Assembly: GCF_011386835.1 (NCBI RefSeq)
Contig: NC_088809.1
Location: 17,762,637-17,826,636 of the forward strand
DNA length: 64,000 bases
Direction: 5' to 3'
DNA from: Chrysemys picta bellii
Lineage: Eukaryota; Chordata; Testudines; Emydidae
This document shows, piece after piece, positions 49,084 to 60,083 of this stretch. A program made the translations under genes and the position numbers. The notes beneath the pieces are model-generated. The model was not told where the DNA came from. It did not search any database and saw only the letters and a list, made by a program, of their open reading frames with translations. The stretch's first letter is position 1; every line of letters begins with the position of its first letter.

Positions 49084-49266
49084 CCTTCAAAAGACGAGCC
49101 TAAGAGCTTAAGTATATAACTCTGCTAGAGACCAGAAATCATGGACCCTAGTTTTAGGTCTCATTACAATAATCTGTAACCCACTAACTCTCCTGTGCCC
49201 TATGACTGCAGGGGTATCAATTGCCCACTTCATTTTGAACAGTTTCTTGCAACATGTGTCAACTCC

Positions 49267-49417
49267 CAGGCTGCAGCTGCATTGTTTGTGACACACACAT
49301 TCATACACATACATACTGTATGTATTACTGTCCTGTGGGGAAGGTGCCAGTGCCCTTTTAAGGGGTGGGTGGGGGGGAGACAAGTGTTTCTGGGCTAACA
49401 CACCTCAGGAACTTCTG
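49267..49417 (+). repeat. Left arm of a ~150-bp inverted repeat pair
   Basis: 'ctgcagctgcattgtttgtg' through 'cctcaggaacttctg' is the inverted counterpart of 50613-50757. The arms share long blocks ('catacatactgtatgtatta', 'gtgcccttttaaggggtggg') with modest divergence. Confidence 0.85.
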
Positions 49418-49479
49418 CTTAATGTGTGCTGCTTAATGGAGTCCGTCCTTCCCCAGGGGGCTGTTTGTTGGTCCAACTC

Positions 49480-49545
49480 CTACACTGAAGAGCTAGACTA
49501 GATGATCATAATGGTCCCTTCTGACCTTTGAGTCTATGAGTCTAT
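49480..49545 (+). mobile_element. CR1 LINE 3'-terminal scrap
   Basis: 'gagctagactagatgatca', 'taatggtcccttctgacct', 'gagtctatgagtctat' is a CR1-type 3' end with its short terminal repeat. Confidence 0.75.
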
Positions 49546-49638
49546 CTTTTTTGAGATATCCATCCATACTGTACATATACATTTAGACTATACCTGGATC
49601 AGAGTAGATTTAGATCTGCGAAGCAAGACAAGAAGATT

Positions 49639-50190
49639 TTGTTTTCCCAGGAAGACATTCATGTGGCTGTTCCAAAGTTAGCTTTTGAGTGCCATACGGT
49701 ACCCCCACATGGTAATCACGTGGGCTTGCTATTTACAACTGCCTCAAACAAAGCCGATCAAAGCACACGTGAAGAAAGGTCTTCCAATTATAAGAACTTA
49801 ATTAACAATTTGTCAGTTTTGAATCCCGAAAAATGGCAAGAGAATCCAGAGAATCCCCATTTCGGAGAAAAGGAAAGAAGAGCATTGTCTGATCAACTGA
49901 GGGATTTGTTGAATTCAAGGCTTTTGGAGGAAAAAACATTCCTGGTAAACTTAAAAAACTCGTCCTTGCAGTGGACACCCTTGCTGCAAGCGATGCTGAC
50001 TGCGAAAGGGGATTCAGTGCGATGAACAACATCATTACAGTGAAACAGACTGCACTTACCACTCGTCATGTGGCGGACTTGCTATTCATTTCATGTGTGG
50101 GATCTCCTTATACTCAGTGGAATCCCATGCCATATGTGAAATTGTGGCTTGGAAAGGGCCGACGTGCAGCACATTCATCTCGAGGCATGG
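49639..50190 (+). pseudogene. Broken hAT-type transposase-like gene, C-terminal part
   Basis: Two plus-strand frames, joined by a frameshift at about 49965-49975, give a hAT C-terminal dimerisation region. First comes LNPEKWQENPENPHFGEKER, then in the second frame VDTLAASDADCERGFSAMNN, then VADLLFISCVGSPYTQWNPM and PYVKLWLGKGRRAAH. The CERGFS..MN motif and the PYVK.WL.KGRR ending recall the vertebrate KIAA1586-like hAT-derived proteins. The N-terminal DNA-binding and catalytic parts are missing, and a frameshift is present, so this is a remnant rather than an active gene. Inverted repeats at 49267 and 50613 bracket it. Confidence 0.75.
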
Positions 50191-50612
50191 CACGACAACA
50201 GAGAGAGCAGCCAGAGCAGCTGTATGGCCCAGAGTGGGAGTTGCTATAAGGATGCTTTGCTCCATCCAGTCCTTCCCATGGATGTCCCTTTCTTGCCCCC
50301 GCTGGGCTGGCCCACTCACACCTTCCATGTGCCAGGACTGAGCCGGGGGCTGGGGTGGCTTTGCTGTGGGTAGTGGTTCCTGTTGGAGCTGCAGCCCCCA
50401 CCTGCCACCCCCCTATTGCTTGTGTTGTTGCTGCCGCATACCCCCCAGACCTCCGTCTCCTCCCCTGTCTCCCGGGTGGCTCCCCCCCACAGCCTGGAAG
50501 AGAGAACAGCAGCTGCTGAGGCTGGAAGTTTTCCTGGGGACACCATTAAGCAGCAACCCAAAAGCTGGGCCCACAGATGCGCTGGCAGTGCCCAGCCAGA
50601 CCTTGCCTCTTA

Positions 50613-50757
50613 CAGAAGTTCCTGAAGTGTGAGCAGCAGAAATACTGTCTCCCCTGTCCCCCCACCCCTCAAAAGGGCACCAGCGTTCTCCCCACAGGAT
50701 AGTAATACATACAGTATGTATGTGTATGAATGTGTCACAAACAATGCAGCTGCACCC
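50613..50757 (-). repeat. Right arm of the ~150-bp inverted repeat pair
   Basis: The reverse complement of this segment matches 49267-49417 over nearly its whole length. Together the arms enclose about 1.2 kb holding the broken hAT-like gene. Confidence 0.85.
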
Positions 50758-51470
50758 TGCCGCCGACCCACAGCGACCCCAGCAACCAGCCCCTGTGGGC
50801 TGCTGCTGCCTGCAGAGAGCCAGCAGATGCCGCTGGGCTGGGTCTGCCAAGGAGTAAGTAACCAAGGCAAAAAACATAGCCAGCCAGCCAGGGAGGAAGC
50901 CAGGGGGGCAAGGGACTGCATTGCACCATGCCCATCAGTGCCCCGCTTTCCCTAGATCCTCCCTATTTCCTAGCAAGTCAGATATCAAGGATTTTTTAAT
51001 CTCCCTTCCAGGCACATAAAAGAGTGCAGGGGGCACACCAGTGGGTGGCTAGTAGTAGGGGAAGGCAGGGGTGAATGAAGGACAACTGGAATAGCCTTCA
51101 TGAAATATACAAGATATTTAGAGAAAGTTTTGTCAATTTCAGCCTCTGCACTCTGCAGGCAGGACAAAACAAAAAGAGATCTGAGATTGCGCTCTATGTC
51201 CTAAGGACATTTCAGGTGTTTAAATCAATATATAAAGAGGGTGGAATGAAAACTACTATTTCTTTCAAAGGAGGCACAATAATTTCCCTGAATATCCAGT
51301 TTTCCCCTCCAATCCCTGTGTGGGTTTGTTTGCTTTCCCTGTGAATCTTTAGTTGCTTTAGCAAAATTGCTTTGCCCAAAATAAACCCTGATCATCATGA
51401 CACATCTTCCCACCATGTTCTCCATGTTTTCTGTGTTTTTTTTTTTTTAAACAGTAACATTTCAAAGAGG

Positions 51471-51754
51471 AGAACAGGAGGACTTGTGGCACCTTAGAGA
51501 CTAACAAATTTATTAGAGCATAAGCTTTCGTGGACTACAGCCCACTTCTTCGGATGCATATAGAATGGAACATATATTGAGGAGATATATATACACACAT
51601 ACTCCTCAATATATGTTCCATTCTATATGCATCCGAAGAAGTGGGCTGTAGTCCACGAAAGCTTATGCTCTAATAAATTTGTTAGTCTCTAAGGTGCCAC
51701 AAGTCCTCCTGTTCTTCTTTTTGCGGATACAGACTAACACGGCTGCTACTCTGA
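51471..51754 (+). mobile_element. Family-1 retroposon inserted as a perfect hairpin
   Basis: Arms 51472-51584 and 51602-51714 are perfect reverse complements over 113 bp around a 17-nt AT-rich loop. A 40-bp tail ('gcggatacagactaacacgg', 'ctgctactctgaaac') follows the right arm only. The whole unit is flanked by an identical 15-bp direct repeat AACATTTCAAAGAGG at 51456-51470 and 51755-51769, so it entered as one insertion. Each arm holds the family-1 core (GCAT, CCGAAGA, GTGGGC/GTCCAC, GAAAGCTT, ATGC at 51629-51668). Confidence 0.95.
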
Positions 51755-51999
51755 AACATTTCAAAGAGGATCTGCAAGCAGTTTGGACATCCCAACCATG
51801 ATCCTCTGCTGGGGAGGGAATAGGATAGATTTGAACTTGGAAACGGTTCCTGCTTTTGATTGTATTTTTTGCGTATAGGAGATCCCCTCATCCTGGGGGC
51901 AGAAAAGAACTGCCCCTGCCATGGTCACACACACCCTTCCCCTCCCCCCAGCAACTGTGAGTGAAATTAACAAGCATGCCAGAAACTGCTCCTAACCCC

Positions 52000-52612
52000 C
52001 CAGGGCGCAGGGAACAGCTGAGTTTAAACCTTTCTTATGCAAGGGGCAGGCTTCTCCCTCCCTCAGCCAGTCTCCTTTTCTTACCGGTCCTCCATACCGG
52101 CTGGTACCGGCTTACTTTCACCTCTGGGTGCAAGTGGATCCATCTGTTCTCTCTTTCCCTTGTAAGGCTCAATTTCACAGTGATCCGCAGCACGTGTGAA
52201 GCCCTGCAGCCGTCTCTCACACGGGAAGCGCCGGAGCAGTGGGGGTCTCTCTGGCCACGTCTTCGAAGGGTTAATGGAGAAACCCCACGCCCCCTTTGAC
52301 GGAACTGAACCAACCTCACCAAATTTGAAAAGGCATCCGGAGCTGCGTGTGCGCCCCGGGCTCAGAGAGCCAGCGCCGGACACGGGGGTCCCCCTTGCTA
52401 TGGGAGCAGCCGCCAGGGCTTAGCTTGCGGAGAGGACTTGACTTCCCTTTCAAAGCCAGGAGCAGACAGCAATCGGTGCCCTGCAGGGAGCTCCTGCCCC
52501 TCTAATCCCAAACTCTCACGGGCCCTCCTCTCGTCTAGTCGCATGTCACGGTGACTCCCAGGCAGCCTCTTGGTGCAGTTTGGTGTCAGCAAAAGTATTT
52601 GTAGCTGTAAAG
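52000..52612 (+). promoter_or_regulatory. COL26A1: COL26A1 5' untranslated/promoter region
   Basis: Moderately GC-rich DNA (CpGs mainly 52180-52400) leads into the start codon. No TATA box at a defined distance and no splice junction between here and the ATG were identified, so the transcription start is not placed. Confidence 0.5.
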
Positions 52613-52764
52613 ATGAACCGGGCTCTTTTCTCGCTCTGGTTCTGCTGCTTCTATGGATGTACTGTAGGGACCGGTTTCCTCTATCAATTCCCAGCCTCAA
52701 CTCTACAGCACAACTACCCCGAGCAGAGCTCAGGGTCTCCGGGCAGCGGATTCGCCAACCGCCG
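52613..52764 (+). CDS. COL26A1: COL26A1 (EMID2) first coding exon
   Basis: ATG at 52613 (A at -3) opens 50 codons plus two bases, ending at GCCG|gtgagt. Residues 1-19 (MNRALFSLWFCCFYGCTVG) form a hydrophobic signal peptide. The mature start TGFLYQFPASTLQ and the end SGSPGSGFANRR match the N-terminus of vertebrate COL26A1 closely as I recall it (TGFLYPF...GSPGSGYASRR). Collagen XXVI is a secreted extracellular-matrix protein with an N-terminal EMI domain and short collagenous segments. The EMI domain is encoded by the next exons, which lie outside this window. It is transcribed away from IFT22, about 20 kb apart. Confidence 0.92.
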
Positions 52765-54082
52765 GTGAGTAAATCCAGATCCAGTCCGTCTCTTCCAGTG
52801 GCTTTTGCCTTGTCCCCTACTTAGCAGCAGGGCTGTAGCAGCCCCCTTATCTCTCCCAGTGAAATGTGAGCCCCGTTGAATGGAAACTTTCCCCAGTAAC
52901 TGTAACCACTACGGTGGGGAAGCGCAGACTTTTATAACGCGTGCACAAGTGACTTCAGCCTTTCTGTGGCTGTACATCAGGGATGATCTCCCCTCCCGCT
53001 GGTCATTTAGAAATTGCTGCTTTTGGTGGCTTCCCCAGCATGCTGATGAATTGGGAGTAGAAACTCTTGTGTTAAAAAGCCTTTCCCCCCCTCGGACTAG
53101 CCAGTAGGAGGCAGCCCACCCCAGAGGGAGCCCGCGAGGTTCCTCTCCGAGTCACTGGAGACCCGAGAAGCTGAGCGTTTAGGTGATCTGATCGACATCA
53201 TTCAACATGAACCAGAAAAGCCAAGTCCTTGTTAAAATCAGCCCTGCTAAACTGCCCAAAGAGACCTGGTTTAAATGGCCAAGGAAAACAGGAGAGTCTC
53301 TAGGGCTAACTTGCCTCATCCTGTCCTGCAAAAGCGCATTGTGCATTTGTATGCAACCTAAGAAATGTCATATCTGTTGGAATCCATTAGCCTTTGTTTA
53401 GGAAGCACTAATTAAATTGAGGACTCGATCACTGTCAATAAGACTCCCTGCCTTCCTCAAACCAGGTATTGGGGAATTCTGAATGAAAACATAACCCCAA
53501 AAGGGTTTGGAACCAACCACAATCTTCTGATATCACCAGACTGCATCCACTAGGCTACACAGAACCTTAGCTTTGAAAATGACTGAAATGTAACATGCTA
53601 TGCCAGTAGAGGGAACCATTATAGTCCAGGGAATGCAACTAAAGGTTGTTCAGCTCAACAAAGAAAAAACCTAATTACAGGTTTTGTACAAGGGCTACAG
53701 CGTTCAAAAGGGAACCGGGCTACAGTGTTCAAAAGGGAACCAGTCTCCGGTAAAATCGGTTTCACACAACTTTAATGTAAATCACCCTTAATTTATTACG
53801 TCTTGCTGCTTTAACAGAGAAAACAATTTAGATCTGTGTCCCCCTCCCCCTTTCTCCCTGAACTTCTCTAGAAGTAAAACAGCTGTTCAAATGAATGAGT
53901 AGCTCTGTACAGTAACACAAAGTGGCTTAGGAGTCTTTCAAAAGTATCTTGATCTTAAATCACTTTTTAAAATTCACTGTTGTATCGATTGACCCCTTAA
54001 AATCCGAGCGTGAGTGGTAAACATTCAGCATTTGTAATAAACCCTGTTTTTCTCTTTGCTGTGCCAGTGCAAATCCCTAGAG

Positions 54083-54393
54083 CAGGGGTAGGTAACCTAT
54101 GGCACACGTGCCGAAGGTGGCACGCGAGCTGATTTTTCAGTGGCGTTCACACTGCCCGGGTTCTGGCCACTGGTCCGGGGGCTCTGTATTTTAATTTAAT
54201 TTTAAATGAAGCTTCTTAAACATTTTAAAAACCTTATTTACTTTACATACAACTATAGTTTAGTTATAGATTACAGACTTATAGAAAGAGACCTTCTATA
54301 AACATTAAAATGTATGACTGGCACGAGAAACCTTAAATCAGAGTGAATTAATGAAGACGCGGCACACCACTTCTGATAGGTTGCCGATCCCTG
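54083..54393. mobile_element. hAT-like MITE
   Basis: Ends CAGGGGTAGGTAACCTATGG and GGTTGCCGATCCCTG are imperfect inverted repeats. The AT-rich interior is typical of this non-autonomous group. Flanking 7-mers cctagag/cctagtg are nearly alike. Confidence 0.8.
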
Positions 54394-55521
54394 CCTAGTG
54401 GATGAGTTAACACCGGTGTAGAAAGGAGCTCATACCAGTGTCTTTTATCCTGGTTTTAAAGCAGAGTAGACTGCACCAGTGCAACAGTGTCTCTATATTT
54501 TAGGTTTGCATCAGTGCCCCCCCCCCAAAAGTGTTAACACGCATGACTGTAAGCATGTCAGGGCAGGGACCATGTCTTACTCTGTTTGTAAATGTAAAAT
54601 TACAGGACTACTATAATATAAAATTAGGGAACTAATGCAAGAGACATGTTGTTGCTCCACAACATGACTCTCTAATATCGTAGGACCAACACGACTGTAA
54701 CTACACTGCATAGAACTAATATAAATGTTTCTCAATAATGTTATGTGGGACTGTTTCAGAAATGGAGTATTCATCCAATGAGAAACTTTTACACTTCAAA
54801 ACTAGTTCCTGTTGGAAATAGGAACAAAGAGTCACAATATCAAACCATTTCATGCATTAAAAAAGTTTCAAATCTGAAATGTGAATTCATTTTGATTGAA
54901 AAAAAAATGTTGGTTTTTTTTTTCCCCCTCGACATTTTGAAATTAGATTTCTCATTTAGCACCTCCCTTTGGAAAATAACTCTCTTGTTGAAATTGAGCA
55001 GACGCTTTCCATAGTACGATGTCAGACAAAACTACCTTTTCCAGTAGGAAAAATTCCAATGATCTCTAATGTTGGGGTTGTTTTGGGAGATGATTTCTTA
55101 ATGTGAAATTTAGGTTGGGATAGCTGTGGTCTAGTGGATCAACATGTTGTGGGGACTTGTGATGTAGGTTCATTCCTGACTGTCAACCCATCTATCTGGG
55201 TTTTTATAGTGTCTCCATTGCTGTGTTGTCTGAGACCCTCGAGTCATTCAGCAGTCGGGGTCTCTACTAATAAGACTGCTACATTTGTGGTGATATGTTT
55301 GTAGTCTGAATGCACAGCCACTCAGGGACTGGAGTATAGCCCCCAAGAGCCTTGTGCTGAGCAACTGCAGTTCACGGGGACTGCATCTCTCAGGAGGTGG
55401 CAAATATCCATCATGTGGCAAGAGCTGTTGGCCACAAACTACTTGGTTTATATTTAAACAAGTAACCAAGCGGTAAAAGGGACCTTTAGCTTATTGCCAA
55501 GCAATTGAACCCTCCTGTGCT

Positions 55522-56189
55522 CAGGACCGGTGCAAGGAAGTTTTGCGCCCTAGGCGAAAAGTCCACCTTGCGCGTGCCCCCGCCCCCCCAGCCCTGCAGC
55601 AGCTCCCCACCCCCCCTGCCCTGAGGCACTAGCCGTGCGGCAGCTCCCCACCCCAGCTCACCTCTGCTCCGCCTCCTCCCCGAGCATGCCGCCCCGCTCT
55701 AATTCTCCTCCCCTCCCAGGCTTGCGGCACCAAACAGCTGATTGGCGCCGCAAGCCTGGGAGGTGGGAGAAGTGGAGCAGCGACGGCATGCTCGGGGAGG
55801 GTGTGTAGCAGAGGTGAGCTAGGGTGGGAGCCCTGCGGCAGCTCCCCCCCCCCACCCTGCCCTGAGGTGCCCCCCCCCCACCCCCGCAGCAGCTTCCTCC
55901 CTGCCCCGGGAGCTGTGCGGCAGCTCCCCACCCCAGCTCATCTCTGCTCCGCCTACTCCCCGAGCATGCCGCCCCGCTCTAATTCTCCTCCCCTCCCAGG
56001 CTTGCGGCACCAAACAGCTGATTGGCGCCGCAAGCCTGGGAGGTGGGAGAAGTGGAGTGGCGACTGCACACTTGGGGAGGAGGCATAGGAACGTTGTAAA
56101 AAAAAAAAATTGGGGGCACCGCTTTTTGGCGCCAAATCTTGACGCCCTAGGCAACCGCCTAGTTTGCCTAAATGGTAGCACCGGCCCTG
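55522..56189. mobile_element. hAT-like MITE with duplicated palindromic core
   Basis: Ends CAGGACCGGTGCAAGG and GGTAGCACCGGCCCTG are inverted repeats, and flanking 8-mers are cctgtgct (55514-55521) and cctatgct (56190-56197). A segment of about 170 bp ('ccgagcatgccgccccgctc' to 'ggtgggagaagtgga') occurs twice, at about 55633-55800 and 55919-56085, and each copy is itself an inverted repeat around 'caaacagctgattggcgcc'. Confidence 0.88.
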
Positions 56190-57004
56190 CCTATGCTAGT
56201 TTCCTGTATAAGTACAATATAACATGGCAGCTTTAGCCTTCCTCTGACTTTTGTATTCCGTGCTGGGGCTTTGTTAAGTGGAAGATGACTAAAATGGTCT
56301 AACAAATGTAACTGCAAGAGCATGGACATGTAGGAAGGCATTGAAATTCCAGACATTGTTTTTCCTTTTGTTATTCCACTAAATCATGTTCATTTAGGAA
56401 AACTCCTACTGTCTTGGCTTTCTAATTGTTTGATGAATAACTTCCTTCCGTGTACATTTCGTTCTCCAGCACTAAGGAAAAGGCGTTGGAGCAGCAGAAA
56501 CACGTATGGGCAGGGGGGAGGAGATGGGGCACTCCTGCTTTTCTGAACGAAAATAATAGGCCTGTCTTGCCTTTTCAATCACCTTTATTTGTTCGTTTTC
56601 TGAAAACTGGATTTGTTGGTATTTGAAGCCTACAAATACTAACAAATGGCATTAGAGATTTAAAAACAGCAGTGATAAGAGTAGTGCTGAGTCACTAGAT
56701 CATAGCCTAAAATAAAGAACAGTACAACGTTAAATAATGTGACTGATGCATTGCTCCAGGATTAGATGTGTGCAAAAGTGCATGGGAGAAAAGCTATATT
56801 TAGGTTCCAGTTCGACAGCCATTCAAGCATTTGTCCAAGTCTATCCCTCTTCAATAAAGCACTCAGGCACGTACGTAATCTGTTCAGTTGGGCCTTGCTA
56901 GGGCAAAGAAAAAGATAAAAGATGTCTCTTTGGGTCTAACTATCTTTTCAGAATAGGCAATGGAAGGGCATCTTAAGTGAGTATGGTTTATTAGTTGGTG
57001 GTCG

Positions 57005-57180
57005 GTTTTAGTGGTTAGAGTAGGACACCGGATTCTGGGACTCCTGGGTTCTAGTCCAAGCTCTAGACACATTGTGTGTCTTGGTAAAGACACTTCAACC
57101 TTTTTTCCCCTCAGTTTTCCCCATCTGTCAAATAGCCCTTACCTCATGCACAGGGTGTTGTGACAATTAAGGGCCTTCCT
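57005..57180 (+). repeat. MIR-like SINE
   Basis: A tRNA-like head 'ttttagtggttagagtagg' then 'gggactcctgggttctagtc', 'cagttttccccatctgtcaa', 'catgcacagggtgttgtga': the MIR order with moderate divergence. Confidence 0.65.
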
Positions 57181-57571
57181 CATGAGAGGTAACGAAATCC
57201 TCCAACTCTCACTTTTACGTGAGTGGATGGCGCTTAGAGCCTCTTCTGCTCAGGCCTGATGTTTGGGTTGAGCTTCTGGGATAAAGGTGCTAGGCAGTGT
57301 GTATATGGATCGTATGAAGCGTCTAACTATTAATACACAGCACAAAATTTTACAACACCTAAAGCTAGCAACCGAGGCCTAGTTATCTCTAAAATCTCAA
57401 ATCTGATCTAATCATCAGGAACTATCTTTTACTACAAATTTACACAATGCCTTGCACAGTGGAGCCATCATCTGATTTAGGGCCTTTAGGTGCTACTATA
57501 AACTGAAGATGATGGTTGTGGTTGTTTGTATTACCATAGCACCTAAGAGTAGCAGTAAAAACACTTTCCCG

Positions 57572-57820
57572 CAGGGCCAGCTATAGGGGCAGGTGACTGC
57601 CTGGGATGCCAGGCTCGGGGGGCACAGACTTGGAGATTTACAGATCCTAACATGCAAATTTATCATCTTGTATGGCAGATAAATCATGCATGCAAATTGT
57701 GCATTGAAATCATGAAAAGGGCTACAAATGCAATAAAAATAAGGTATTCAAAAGTGTAACAAATGGGGGGAGGGGGGAGGAGCCTTGCCTGGGGCGCCAT
57801 TTGGTCTAGGACTGTCCCTG
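57572..57820. mobile_element. hAT-like MITE fragment
   Basis: Left end CAGGGCCAGCTATAGGGGCA and right end TCTAGGACTGTCCCTG resemble the CAGGGCCGG termini at 16775 and 63020. Interior phrases 'ctgcctgggatgccaggc' and 'ttgcctggggcgcca' mirror each other. No clean target duplication. Confidence 0.6.
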
Positions 57821-59729
57821 ACTGTCCCTTATCATTTTTTTATCATAGTAGGAAGAAATTAGCCCTCCTGGTCACAACTTATGAAATTGAATAATGTACG
57901 TGAGAAGTTCTGGTTTGATTGGTATTAATTTTTTTTCTACTATTAAAATGAATATACACATAGAAGCAAAGGAATAGAACTAGATGAAGGTGTAACTTGT
58001 GCAGTGATTTTAGGCCTGAATATCTGAAAGTGGCCACTGATTTTTGGGTGCCTAATGTGAAACACCTTTTGAGCCTACTTTTCAGAGATGTCGAGCATCC
58101 CCCAGCTTTAAAAATGAAGGGAAACAATTATTTTCCTTCAAGAAGGACTTCTTCCGCAGAGGCCCACAGGATGGATGGTGTTGAAGCATATATCGGAGGC
58201 AGCTGTGTGATGTTTGGGATAGGCAGATCTCTTTTCCATGTCCCCAGGGACAGCATTAGACTTGCTGGGGCATAGGGAAGAAACTTAGGAGCTAGAGCCC
58301 AATCATATAACAGTTTGCAGGCCTCCTGTCATGTGGGGACCCAGGCAATTGCCCTGCTTGCTAGCTGCTAACGCCAGCCCTGCATGTCCCATAAACTATT
58401 GAATGAAGCCATGGGGCATTAGTTGAAAAGGTTTGGGAAGGTCAGTTTGAATATCCTAACAGCCAGCTTTCAAAACTCCTAGTATTCTACCCCTGCAGCA
58501 AACTCTTTGAGGGAGAGACGAACAGATAATCTATAGGCTGAGCACTACTCTTCCCATCTATAGACTGCAGCCGGTGTGTGCGTTCTGAGGGAGCTAGACA
58601 GGACTCAGTTTTGCTGGGGGAAAAGGAATATAGCTGAATAACTATACCGTTTTTTTTTAATGTTGGTGTAAAGTACCCTGGGGCTGCTACATGCTATCGT
58701 GTGGAAATGTATACATTCAGTTCTAATCTTGGCTATGTTCAATCAGGGCTCCAGTGTGTGTGTAACCAGTTCCTAGCTTCTCCTGCCTCCAGGAGACTGG
58801 GTTGAGGAGTTATTTCTTATTCATACTTGATGCTTTTCTACAGCGCTAGCCTTTCATCAGGCTCTCCAAGCACGTCACAAACAATAGACTGACTATTGCC
58901 TAATGGCTGTGAAGTAGGTGAGTAGTACGGGGCATGCATAGAGATTGCATAACCTTCCTTGTAACACGATCACTTGGGGACTCTGTGGCAGGGCCTGGGG
59001 TAGAACCCAGATCTTCAGAGTCCCATTCTTGTGCGCGTCAGCCCTCGAGTTGTTCTTTCACAGGTAGGGAGAGAGGAACCTTGGGCTTGGTGTCTTTCTT
59101 TCTGAATGGGGTCACAAGAAGGATACTATAGAAATTATGAGCCAATAATAAGAGGGAAACACAAATAACCAAGTTACAGGAGCAGCAGAATTAATAACTT
59201 TGAGAATGGCTATAGTGTAGGATATCATGATGTTTCAATAACCCTAAAATAGCTGCTAAACACACACCTGAACAAAATAACTTGTATCTCTGTTACTGGT
59301 ATGATATTTTCACCTGCTGTGGTGGACATCTTTTTGGGGACTGAATAGATAATATTGAAGTTCACTTGGTCCTGGGGTGTCTATGATTGTTCATCCCTGG
59401 TCCAAACCCATGGCAGTCCATGCCATTACACTAGGAAGGAACTTGGTTCATTGTTTCTTCTCATGTGAAGAAACTCTGGGCTGGATTCTGCGAACAGGGA
59501 GAGGGAGGTATAAGAACAGGGCATACAGGATGTCTACCGGGCTGCTCCACACCATGGGGGTGGTAGGTGATTGTCCACTCCAAGCATCTGGTTATCTGTG
59601 GGGTAGCACACTGGCTTTACTTCAGCTTGGGCAGTAGGAACGGACTCCCCTCTCACTCACTTCATAAAATGGCCCCATGGAGTCTTATTTAGATTCTGAA
59701 ACTAGATGCTGAGCCCCTCAAGGAAGCCT

Positions 59730-59830
59730 CAGTGACTGCCAACTAAGTAAGGTTTGCCCAGAGATTGGAGAGCTCTTGTCACCCAGTACTGCATATCTCT
59801 GGGCAAACGTTACTTAGTTGGCGGTCACTG
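59730..59830. repeat. Hairpin with 35-bp arms in COL26A1 intron
   Basis: Arms 59730-59764 and 59796-59830 are reverse complements with two mismatches (cagtgactgccaactaagta ... tacttagttggcggtcactg) around a 31-nt loop. It resembles a short foldback element or a precursor-like hairpin; no flanking duplication was noticed. Confidence 0.85.
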
Positions 59831-60032
59831 CGGGGGAATCTTTACACTGTTGTTTTAACGAATTTAAGGCTGACACTGCAGGGACCCTGTGAACTGAGCT
59901 GTCAGCTTGTCTGACATTGACAACATAGGGGGAACATCTGATACACTTAGGCGTCAGTGTTTCAACATGGAAAACCCCACTAACCTAGACACTAATGAGG
60001 AGGGAGTTAAATTCCTTGGTTAACCTAATCTC

Positions 60033-60083
60033 AAACAAATTTGTTAGTTTCTAAGGTGCCACAAGTACGCCTGTTCTTTTTGC
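60033..60083 (+). repeat. High-copy repeat family 1, short 3' fragment
   Basis: 'acaaatttgttagtttctaa', 'ggtgccacaagtacgcctg', 'ttctttttgc' matches the 3' half of the right arm of the hairpin insertion at 51471-51754. Confidence 0.8.
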
